A stretch of 14,218 bases of DNA from JACZST01 sp964195155 (GTDB lineage Bacteria > Actinomycetota > Acidimicrobiia > Spongiisociales > UBA5794). Both the position numbers and the translations under genes were made by a program. The notes under the pieces were generated by a model. That model worked only from the letters and a program-made list of their open reading frames with translations, was not told the origin of the DNA and ran no database searches. The stretch is taken from positions 1 through 14,218 of the forward strand of contig CAXMOP010000056.1 of assembly GCA_964195155.1 (NCBI GenBank), written 5' to 3'. How positions within the stretch are numbered: the first letter of the stretch is position 1; each line of letters starts with the position of its first letter. Shown here piece after piece: positions 5,372 to 13,300 of the stretch.

Positions 5372-7270
5372 GTGACCGCAGCCGATATCGCCTCGACCCA
5401 CCGCAGATCGCTCGATTCACCCGAGGAGTTCTGGGCGGAGGCGGCTGCCGCGATCGAGTGGGTGAAACCGTGGGACACCGTGCTCGACGCCGACGCCTCC
5501 CCGGCGGCCCGCTGGTTCGTGGGCGGCGAGCTCAACACCTGTTACAACGCCCTGGACCGGCACGCCGACGGCGGTCGAGGTGACCAACCGGCTCTGATCT
5601 ATGACAGCGCAGTGACTGCGTCGAGCACCACCTACACCTACTCCGAGCTGCGCGACCAGGTGGCACTTTTCGCCGGTGTGCTGGCCCGGGCCGGGGTGGA
5701 ACGGGGCGACCGGATCGTCATCTACATGCCGATGATCCCCCAGGCCGTCATCGCCATGCTGGCCTGCGCCAGGCTGGGTGCCGTCCACTCGGTGGTGTTC
5801 GGCGGGTTTGCCTCGAAGGAGCTCGCCGTGCGCATCGACGACTGCCGGCCAAAGCTCATCGTCACTGCGTCTTGCGGCATCGAGATCGACCGCGTCATCG
5901 AATACCAGCCGCTGCTCGAGGGAGCCATCGACATTGCCACGCATCAACCCGAGCACGTCGTCATGTATCAGCGGGAGATGGCCACCGCCGACCTGCAACC
6001 GGGCCGTGACCTCGACTGGGACGAGGAGATGGCCACCGCCGTCCCGCACGACTGGGTCCCGGTGGCAGCGACCGATCCGCTCTACATCCTGTACACGTCG
6101 GGAACGACTGGCGAGCCAAAGGGAATTATCCGCGACAACGGCGGCCACGCCGTGGCCCTGAAGTGGACGATGCAGAACATGTACGACGTGAGCCCGGGCG
6201 AGGTGTACTGGGCGGCGTCGGACGTGGGCTGGGTTGTCGGTCACTCATATATCGTCTACGGGCCGCTCCTCCACGGCTGCACCACCGTGCTGTACGAGGG
6301 CAAGCCGGTGGGAACCCCCGACGCCGGCGCCTTCTGGCGGGTGATCGCGGATCACGGCGTTGTCTCGATGTTCACGGCACCGACAGCGATCCGGGCGATC
6401 CGCCAGCAGGATCCCGACGGCGCACACATCGGCGATTACGACCTGTCACGGTTCCGTTCACTGTTCCTGGCTGGTGAACGCTGTGACCCAGACACCCTGG
6501 CCTGGTCGACCGAACAGCTCGGCGTGCCGGTGATCGACCACTGGTGGCAGACCGAGACCGGGTGGGGGATCGTGGCCAACTGCCTTGGCATCGAGATGTT
6601 GCCGATCGTTCCCGGCTCATCGGGCCACCCGGCGCCCGGATGGGACATCGCGGTACTCGACGCCGACGCCAAGGAGCTTGCCGCCGGCGAAATCGGCGCT
6701 CTGTGCGTCCGGCTGCCGATGCCACCGTCGTCGCTGCCAACGCTCTGGGAGGCGGACGATCGGTTCGTCAACACCTACCTGACCGAGTTTCCCGGCTTCT
6801 ACCAGACTGCCGACGCGGGCTACATCGATGAGGACGGGAACGTGTTCATCATGTCCAGGACCGACGACATCATCAATGTTGCCGGGCACCGCCTCTCCAC
6901 GGGGGCGGTCGAGGAGGTGCTCGCCGGCCATGGGGATGTCGCCGAATGTGCCGTGGTCGGGGTTGCCGACGAGCTGAAGGGCCAGGTCCCCGTTGGATTC
7001 CTGGTACTGAAGGTGGGCGCGGAGCGTGACCACGCCGGGGTCGTGGAGGATGTGATAGCGGCGGTGCGCGAGCAGATCGGCCCGGTGGCGTCGTTCAAGC
7101 AAGGGGTCGTCGTCGACCGGCTGCCAAAGACGAGGTCGGGGAAGATCCTGCGTGGCACGATCGCCAAGATCGCCGACGACGAGCCGTGGGAAATGCCGGC
7201 CACGGTCGATGACCCGGTCATCTTCGACGAGATCGCGGCGTCCCTGGCAACGATCGGATATCCCCGATAG
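5372..7270 (+). CDS. prpE: Acyl-CoA synthetase, propionyl-CoA synthetase (PrpE/ACSS3) type
   Basis: A 632-residue AMP-forming ligase that activates a short-chain acid, most likely propionate, to its CoA thioester in the cytoplasm. The acetyl-CoA-synthetase N-terminal cap is at about 15-75. The ATP loop YTSGTTGEPKG is at 241-251, followed by IIRDNGGHAVAL; the RDNGGH wording is typical of PrpE/ACSS3 and not of Acs. WWQTETGWG is at 391-399, and the adenylate/hinge region YQTADAGYIDEDG at 477-489, where Ala replaces the usual Gly of TGD. MSRTDDIINVAGHRLSTG is at 494-511, and the C-terminal catalytic Lys is K591 in PKTRSGKILRG. Length is normal for the family. The start is GTG 5372, with no ribosome binding site but a TAGGTT box 6 nt upstream. 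K591 is the residue that acetylation would silence in this family. Acetate as main substrate cannot be excluded. Confidence 0.88.
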   Translation: MTAADIASTHRRSLDSPEEFWAEAAAAIEWVKPWDTVLDADASPAARWFVGGELNTCYNALDRHADGGRGDQPALIYDSAVTASSTTYTYSELRDQVALFAGVLARAGVERGDRIVIYMPMIPQAVIAMLACARLGAVHSVVFGGFASKELAVRIDDCRPKLIVTASCGIEIDRVIEYQPLLEGAIDIATHQPEHVVMYQREMATADLQPGRDLDWDEEMATAVPHDWVPVAATDPLYILYTSGTTGEPKGIIRDNGGHAVALKWTMQNMYDVSPGEVYWAASDVGWVVGHSYIVYGPLLHGCTTVLYEGKPVGTPDAGAFWRVIADHGVVSMFTAPTAIRAIRQQDPDGAHIGDYDLSRFRSLFLAGERCDPDTLAWSTEQLGVPVIDHWWQTETGWGIVANCLGIEMLPIVPGSSGHPAPGWDIAVLDADAKELAAGEIGALCVRLPMPPSSLPTLWEADDRFVNTYLTEFPGFYQTADAGYIDEDGNVFIMSRTDDIINVAGHRLSTGAVEEVLAGHGDVAECAVVGVADELKGQVPVGFLVLKVGAERDHAGVVEDVIAAVREQIGPVASFKQGVVVDRLPKTRSGKILRGTIAKIADDEPWEMPATVDDPVIFDEIAASLATIGYPR

Positions 7271-7286
7271 GAGGATGCTGAGCAAG
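7268..7286 (+). repeat. Stop-proximal motif, copy D (degenerate)
   Basis: Beginning at the TAG of the acyl-CoA ligase, TAGGAGGATGCTGAGCAAG matches copy A (TAGGAAGGTGCTGAACAAT) at 15 of 19 positions with no gap. It lies in the convergent gap just before the large inverted repeat. Confidence 0.45.
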
Positions 7287-7296
7287 GTCACCCGGA

Positions 7297-7350
7297 CGCG
7301 TACCCAGGGTTCTGGAGCTGCTATATGACGCTGTGAACCCTGGGTACGCG
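7297..7350. terminator. Perfect 16-bp inverted repeat between convergent genes
   Basis: The left arm CGCGTACCCAGGGTTC (7297-7312) and the right arm GAACCCTGGGTACGCG (7335-7350) are perfectly complementary, separated by 22 nt. The position, between the acyl-CoA ligase stop (7270) and the permease stop (7377), suits a terminator working in both directions. There is no T-run on either side, and a 22-nt loop with such long perfect arms is unusual for an intrinsic terminator. A protein-binding or recombination site is also possible. An AGC/GCT pair inside the loop could extend the structure. Confidence 0.6.
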
Positions 7351-7376
7351 GATTTGGGTCAAGCGAGCGACGGCTC

Positions 7377-8192
7377 TTAGGCGAGGGCCCTTCGGTACTC
7401 GCGGACCGCAAGCGGGATAAAGATGATCAGCAGGATCGCAATCCACACAAAGGACCGCCACAACCAGGGCTGGAGCGGGGTGCCAAGGATCAGGGCGCGC
7501 ATGGCGTTGACGACGCTGGTCACCGGATTGATGCGAGCGATGGCCTGGAGCCAGCCGGGGAAGGTGGCAATGGGGGCGAAGGCGGAGCTGGCAAAGACCA
7601 GCGGGAAGATCCACACGAACGTCGCCGCCTGAGCAGTTTCCACGTCCTTGACGGCGAGACCGATCGAGGCGGAGATCCAGGAGAACGCATAGCCGAAGAG
7701 CACACCGAGCAACACCGCCAGGACGCCGGCAGCAACGCCTCCTTCGAAACGGAACCCCAGCAGGAAACCGACCGCGGTAACCAGGATCATTACGAGGACA
7801 TTGCGCACTGCGTCCGACCCCGTCCTGCCGATCAGCACTGCGCTTCGACTCATCGGCAGCGAGCGGAACCGATCGATGAGTCCCTTGCCCATGTCATCGG
7901 CCAGTCCAACACCGGTCTGGGTCGATCCGAAGATCGCCACCTGGGCGAAGATGCCGGCCATGATGAAATTCGTGTAGCTCACGCCCCCGGGCAGGTTGAT
8001 CGCACCGCCGAACACCAGCACGAAGATCAACACCAGCATCACCGGCTGGACGGTCGAGAACACCAGCAACGTCGGCACCCTGCGGTACTTGAGCAGGTTG
8101 CGCTTGGTGAGGACCGCGGCATCGGAGAGGAAGCGCTCGATGCTCCCCTGTCGCAGCGTGGTCTGGGTCGGTGTTTGGGTCGTATCGGTCAT
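7377..8192 (-). CDS. ABC-2 type export permease, DrrB-like
   Basis: The 271-residue membrane subunit of an ABC exporter, paired with the ATPase encoded immediately upstream. After a cytoplasmic N-terminus (1-39) hydrophobic segments occur at about 40-63, 73-95, 130-148, 152-180, 191-213 and 246-262, i.e. about six membrane spans. The ABC-2 signature is at about 201-230: ASSAFAPIATFPGWLQAIAR followed by INPVTSVVNA. The coupling stretch GLIDRFRSLPMSRS is at 104-117. DrrB-type pairs export drugs, antibiotics or lipids; the substrate here is unknown. The ATG at 8190-8192 overlaps the ATPase stop as ATGA, so the two genes are co-transcribed and probably translationally coupled. The 3' end faces the acyl-CoA ligase across the inverted repeat. 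Confidence 0.9.
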   Translation of the reverse strand: MTDTTQTPTQTTLRQGSIERFLSDAAVLTKRNLLKYRRVPTLLVFSTVQPVMLVLIFVLVFGGAINLPGGVSYTNFIMAGIFAQVAIFGSTQTGVGLADDMGKGLIDRFRSLPMSRSAVLIGRTGSDAVRNVLVMILVTAVGFLLGFRFEGGVAAGVLAVLLGVLFGYAFSWISASIGLAVKDVETAQAATFVWIFPLVFASSAFAPIATFPGWLQAIARINPVTSVVNAMRALILGTPLQPWLWRSFVWIAILLIIFIPLAVREYRRALA

Positions 8193-9190
8193 GTCCGGCT
8201 CCTGGCGGTGCGGGCAGCGTCATCGACGGCCTCCTGCTCGGCCGGGATCTCCTTGCCGGTAAGGGTGAGAAACACGTCGTCGAGTGTGGGTCGGGTGATG
8301 GCGAGGTCTCTCAGTTTGATGTTCTCCCGGTCGAGACTGCGCACCGCCTCGGTGATGACCCCGACGGGTTCGGCAACGGGGAGGCGGACCCGACCGCTCT
8401 CCTCGTCGATGCTCGGCGCTTCGGTCCCGATGCTGCGCACCGCAGCGGCGGCGGCAACCACCTCTGACCTGACCGCGACCTGGAAGTCGAGGACGTCTCC
8501 ACCGACCAGCTGCTTCAACTCCTGGGAAGTGCCGGCGGCAATGATCAACCCGTGATCGATCACGCTGATGGCGTCGGCGAGGAAGTCGGCCTCCTCGAGG
8601 TACTGGGTGGTCAGCAGCAGGGTCGTTCCTTCGTCAACGAGCTTGTTGATGAATTCCCACAGGTTGATCCGCGCCCGAAGATCGAGGCCCGTCGTCGGCT
8701 CGTCGAGGAATAAGACCTGTGGCCGGCCCACCAGGCTTGCGCCGAGATCGAGCCGGCGACGCATCCCGCCCGAGTACGTCTTGACCAGCCGGTCCGCGGC
8801 GTCGGTCAGGTCGAATAGTTCGAGGATCTCGTCGGCTCGGCGCCTGGCCTCCTTGGTGCGGAGCCCGTAGAGCCTGCCGACCATGACGAGGTTCTCCATG
8901 CCGGTAAGGATCTCGTCGACCGCGGCGTATTGGCCGGCGAGGCCGATGACCCCGCGAAGCTGAGCCGCCTGGTCGATCACGTCGAATCCGGCGACCTGGG
9001 CCGTCCCCGCCGTCTGTTCGAGGAGGGTGGTGAGGATGCGGACCACCGTGGTCTTCCCGGCGCCATTCGGGCCCAGGAGCGCCTGCACGGTGCCGGGCGG
9101 CACCGAGAGATCGACGCCTCGAAGCGCCTCGATCGTCCCGTAAGTCTTGACCAGTCCTTCTGCGACGATGATTGGGGGCTCGGTGTTCAT
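8189..9190 (-). CDS. ABC transporter ATP-binding protein, DrrA-like
   Basis: The 333-residue ATPase drives the ABC-2 permease encoded next. Walker A is GPNGAGKT at 40-47, the Q-loop Q87 in LAGQYAAVDEILTG, the signature YSGGMRRRLDLG at 139-150 and Walker B VLFLDEPTTGLD at 159-170. The switch position has Gln in TTQYLEEAD (194-202) where most ABC ATPases have His, as is common in the DrrA family. A C-terminal extension (about 230-333) ending in TRPTLDDVFLTLTGKEI is also typical of DrrA. ATG 9190 is chosen although the frame is open to 9250. The domain begins right after it, the 20 extra residues are low-complexity, and a TATCCT box lies between the two. No ribosome binding site is seen. It is divergent from the carotenoid-cyclase-like gene. 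Confidence 0.9.
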   Translation of the reverse strand: MNTEPPIIVAEGLVKTYGTIEALRGVDLSVPPGTVQALLGPNGAGKTTVVRILTTLLEQTAGTAQVAGFDVIDQAAQLRGVIGLAGQYAAVDEILTGMENLVMVGRLYGLRTKEARRRADEILELFDLTDAADRLVKTYSGGMRRRLDLGASLVGRPQVLFLDEPTTGLDLRARINLWEFINKLVDEGTTLLLTTQYLEEADFLADAISVIDHGLIIAAGTSQELKQLVGGDVLDFQVAVRSEVVAAAAAVRSIGTEAPSIDEESGRVRLPVAEPVGVITEAVRSLDRENIKLRDLAITRPTLDDVFLTLTGKEIPAEQEAVDDAARTARSRT

Positions 9191-9200
9191 TTGGAGCGAG

Positions 9201-9206
9201 AGGATA
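9201..9206 (-). promoter_or_regulatory. Candidate -10 box for the ABC exporter operon
   Basis: On the minus strand TATCCT lies 10 nt before the ATG at 9190. It implies a leader of only a few bases. No -35 is obvious in the C-rich sequence upstream. Confidence 0.3.
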
Positions 9207-9260
9207 CGATGGCGTGGGGGCGGGGGTGCCGCTTCGGACCGACGCGGCACCCCCGGCGTG

Positions 9261-9266
9261 TAGCTT
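9261..9266 (+). promoter_or_regulatory. Candidate -10 box upstream of the carotenoid-cyclase-like gene
   Basis: TAGCTT lies 53 nt before the chosen ATG at 9320. It would place a start point near 9273 and give a leader of about 47 nt containing GAGAGGAGGACGAGG, which is too far from 9320 to act as its ribosome binding site. Confidence 0.25.
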
Positions 9267-9319
9267 CAGGGTGGGACGAGAGGAGGACGAGGCGTCGGCC
9301 GATACCGCGCCTGTGCGAC

Positions 9320-10318
9320 ATGGCTGACAGCCAAGACACTCCGGTTCGCAACATTCGCGTCATCCGGGCGGCCTACCTGGTAGGAGGTCTGCTGATCGGC
9401 GCTGCGGCCGCGTGGATCGCGATGTCGTCGGTGCAGCAAGCCCCACCGCCGCTGTATCCGGAGGGCGCGGCATCGCTCGGCTATACCAAGAGCCTGATCC
9501 TCTTTGTTGTGCCGATCGCGGCGATGGCTGCCTGGTTTCTCTGGCCGGGCCACCACGAGAACCGCCACTGGCGGCCCTTCGGGTACACGATCGGCTTCAT
9601 CACAGTCTTGTGGACCGGGCTCGACATCCTGCTGGCCCACACCTTCTTTGTCTTCCCCGACCCAGATTCGGCCACCGGGATCGCCATTCCCGGCCTGGAC
9701 CCGGCAACCGGGTGGGGGTGGAACGTCCCGATCGAAGAGGTGCTCTTCTACATCCTCGGATCGGCCTACCTGGTGCTCGCCTATATCTGGGCGAGCGAGG
9801 TCTGGTTCCCCGACCGGGACCAAGCCGATAGTGAATACGTTGGACGCTGGCCTGGGCGTCTCGGCAAACTGGTCAACCCCTGGTACGTCGCCTACGGCGT
9901 GGTCGCGGTTGCGATCGCGATCGTGATCAAGAAGGCCGGCTTGTTCGGCGCGGATCAGGGCGGGTTTCCCTGGTACCTCATCTACCTGATCCTGATCATT
10001 GTCTTGCCCGCGGCGGTGCTGTTCAACTTCGAATTCCGCTTCGTCAATCTTCCGGCGTTCCTGGTGACGGTGATGTCGATCATCATCATCGGATTGGTCT
10101 GGGAGGTGACGCTTGCCCTTCCCTACGGTTGGTGGAATTACCAGGCGTCGGCGATGCTCGGAATCTTCATCAGGCCGTGGAGCAATCTGCCGATCGAGGC
10201 TGCGATCCTGTGGGTGGCGGCAGCCTGGAGCAATGTCGCGTTCTACGAGCTGTTCCGCATCTTCTATCACCGCAAGCCAAGGGACCCGGTCGCTTCAGCC
10301 GCCAACAACCTCGTCTAA
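9320..10318 (+). CDS. Polytopic membrane protein with lycopene-cyclase-like domains
   Basis: The 332-residue product has about eight hydrophobic segments (about 17-37, 54-75, 88-110, 136-158, 188-206, 217-236, 242-266, 290-312). Two acidic motifs occur at the same relative place: NVPIEEVLFYILGSAYLVL (PIEE at 137-140) and NLPIEAAILWVAAAW (PIEA at 291-294). Each is preceded by a Gly/Trp-rich stretch (TGWGWN; YGWWNYQ). This two-fold PxE(E) pattern is that of the heterodimeric-type lycopene cyclases (CrtYc/CrtYd) fused in one chain, which close carotenoid end rings in the membrane. The second motif has lost its last Glu, and no crt genes are near, so activity and substrate are uncertain. The frame is open far upstream, but ATG 9320 begins the N-terminus just before the first helix. 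The 3' end overlaps the convergent cyclase gene by 24 bp. Confidence 0.6.
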   Translation: MADSQDTPVRNIRVIRAAYLVGGLLIGAAAAWIAMSSVQQAPPPLYPEGAASLGYTKSLILFVVPIAAMAAWFLWPGHHENRHWRPFGYTIGFITVLWTGLDILLAHTFFVFPDPDSATGIAIPGLDPATGWGWNVPIEEVLFYILGSAYLVLAYIWASEVWFPDRDQADSEYVGRWPGRLGKLVNPWYVAYGVVAVAIAIVIKKAGLFGADQGGFPWYLIYLILIIVLPAAVLFNFEFRFVNLPAFLVTVMSIIIIGLVWEVTLALPYGWWNYQASAMLGIFIRPWSNLPIEAAILWVAAAWSNVAFYELFRIFYHRKPRDPVASAANNLV

Positions 10319-13300
10319 GTCCGGGCCGGCGCCGAGCCGCTCGAGGAGCTCTCGAGCCCGATCGCGGTAGGTGCGCCGATTGAGCTCCGAAACGTCGCCG
10401 CGGGTGCCGAGTGCGGAGAGCAGCAGCGCCTCCTCGTACGGCATGCCAAGGCGCTCAGCCTCGGCGAGGCCGCTCTGCCAGGTGCGTGTCGCCTTGCGCC
10501 GGTTGCCGGCGAGTGCCTGGTACATCCCCCAGGCGTGGTCGACGCCGGGCCTGGCCATTCCTACGCTTCGGCCGAGCCGGCTCATCGACTGACACGCCCG
10601 CTTTGCGCTGCGTTGCATCTCCTGGCGGTTTCCGGGATCCTCCCGCTGGGACCGCTCCCAGCCGGCTAGCCACACCCTGGTGGTTGCGGCAAAGCCGTCG
10701 TAGGCATGCGGAGCGGTCAACCATTCGGTGCGCTTCATAAGATCGAGAGACTCGCTGGCGTTCGCCAACGCTTCTTCGGGTCGCCCCGCCCACCACAATC
10801 CGAGAGACAGGAAGCCGAGCCTGGCGATCTGTGACGCCAGCTCTCCCACCTGGTCGGTGAGGTCGGCGGCGTCGTCGAGCCCGACGATCGCGGCGCTGAG
10901 GTCCCGTTGCCGCATGGCGATGGAGTCGCCCCAGACCTGGCTCCACACCATGTGCAGGCCCTCGGCCAGCTCGTCGGCCTCTTTGCGATGCAGTTGGTAG
11001 CGGGCCTCGGCCTGGTCCCATTCCCCCGATTGGAGCAGTTGATAGGTCCGAACCGCCGCCGCGTTCAACGAGTCGTAGGCAAGGTTCAGGGAGTCGAAGT
11101 CGTCGATGGCGCCGTCCGTCTCCGACCCCGCACGCGGCCAATCACCTACGGCGGTGAGGAACACACCGCGATTGAACCGCACGTCGACGGCGGCGTGCGA
11201 GTCGCCGGAGGCCTCGGCTGCGGTGAGTCCGCGTTCGTGATACCGATCGGCGACACTGCGCAACCCCGCGGTGCCGGTCCCATAGGCCAGGAAGCTGTAG
11301 CCGCGGGCGAGGACGCCGCTGGGCGGTATCCGTTCGGCCTCGTTGGTCGCTTTGACCCCGACGTAGAACAGGGCCGGTGCGTCCTGGCTGGAGAAGGTCG
11401 TGGTCGTCATTGCGAAATAGGTCGTCGCTACCTGCTCGATCTGCTCGTATTGCCCGATGCGTCGGCTGGCGAACAACCGTGGCGCCAGGCGGTGCGCCAC
11501 CTGGCGAAGGCTCTGGGCGATGAGGCCGAACCAGAGCCCGGGTCGAGTCCTCGGCATGGGGTGCCCGAGTGTGGCTGCTGCATCGAGCAGAGCCTCGTGG
11601 CTGGCGGGGAGATCACCGAGCGCCCGGTAGGCGGCCCCGAGCGATGTTGAGCGGCGGGCGCGCTGCAGGGGTGAGGCGGTGGCCGCATCGAGCTCCTGGG
11701 CCTCGATGAGGAAGCCGATCGCCTCCTGATATGAGGCGATGCTCATCGCGTACTCGGCAGATCGGCCGAGTGCATCCACGGCGCGACCTGAGTTGCCGGC
11801 GCGCAGCCAGTGCTGGGCGATGGCAGGATCCACCGCCGATGGCTGCGCCCCGGCCCGGTCTTCGAGCCATTCCGCCACCCGCGCCTGGATGAGGCGCCGA
11901 TCGGTTTCCGGCAGGGTGCCGTAGGCGACATCGGCGATGATGGCGTGCTTGAAGCGATAGTCATCGTCGCCGCTCAACCGTTCGATGAGCTGATGCCGTT
12001 CGATGTTGGCCAACTGCTTGCGCACCTCGTCTTCGGTCGTTGGTGACGAATGCACCGCCGCCACGCTGGCAACGTCGAAGTCGCGCCCGACAACGCTTGC
12101 TACCCGAAGCGACATTTGTTCGGGCAGGGGGAGCTGGTCGATGCGGCTGGCAACGGTGCTGTGCACGGTGGCGGGGTAGGTGAGGTTGATCAGTGCATCC
12201 ACATCTCCGGTGACGTGGCCCTCGGCGTCGACCCGGATGATCCCCTCGTCCCGCACCGCAAGGGTCAGCTCCTCGGTAAACAATGGGTGGCCCTCGGTGC
12301 GTTCGACGATGGCCTTGGCCAGGTCCTCGGGGAGCGAGCTGACGTCGAGGCGCTGGCTCACCAGAGCAGCGGTCTCGGCCTCGGTGAGCGGGCCAAGATG
12401 GATGACCGACATGTGCGCCGCCTTCCCGAGGAACGTCTGGTTGGCCAGCTGGGCTTCGGCGTCCGGGCGCATGGTCACCGCGATCAACGTTCGCGGGATG
12501 TTGAGCAGCGAGCCGAGGAGCTCCCACGAGGGCAAGTCGAGCCAGTGGGCGTCCTCGATGACCAACAGCGTGGGGGTTCGCTCCAGAAGCTCCGAAAAGA
12601 CGATGTTGAGTGCCTCTCTGGCCGCATCGGGGTTGGGAATCGCCGGCTCGCCGACGGCGGCGGACAGGCCGAGGATCTTTTCGACGAGCTGGCGCCGATG
12701 CGGCGCGCCGGGAAGCAGCTCTTCGAGTCGTGCCGGGACGGCTGATTCGCCCCCGAGCAGCTCGACCAGGGCCGGCTTCCACGCCTGGTACGGAATCGTC
12801 GACGCAAGCTGGCTGCCCCGCACCACGACGCCGCGGATCGCAAATCGCTGGGACTCGCCGAGCAGGTGGCTGATCAGACGGGACTTGCCGATGCCGGATT
12901 CACCTTCGATGATGAGCAGTCGCCCCTTGGCATCCGCAGCGATCACGGTCTCGAGCTCGAAGGTGAGCTGGGCCACCTCGTTGGTGCGACCGATCAGCGG
13001 CTGGCGGCCAGGAAGATCCGGATCGAGCTCGGCAATCGGAGTAAACACGCGGGTCTTGCCCGGGAGCCCTTTGAGTTCTCTAGCGGGCCGTTCCTCGAAT
13101 GCCATGCGCCGGCGGACCAACCGCACGGTCTCATCGTCACAAAGGATGGTGCCGTCGGACAGTTCCATCAGGCGCGCCGCCCGGTTGACCGCAGTCCCGA
13201 CCACTGCGTGCTGTCGCCGCCAGGTGCTGCCGATGTCGCCGAAGAAGGCGATACCGCTGGCGACTGCCGCCGGCGTCGATTCTCCGAGTCGATCAAGGAG

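Noticed and set aside
9266..10270. 334-codon open frame on the minus strand
   Set aside because: It is the antisense shadow of the lycopene-cyclase-like gene. The translation is D/R/H/Q-rich without any domain, whereas the plus strand gives clear membrane helices.
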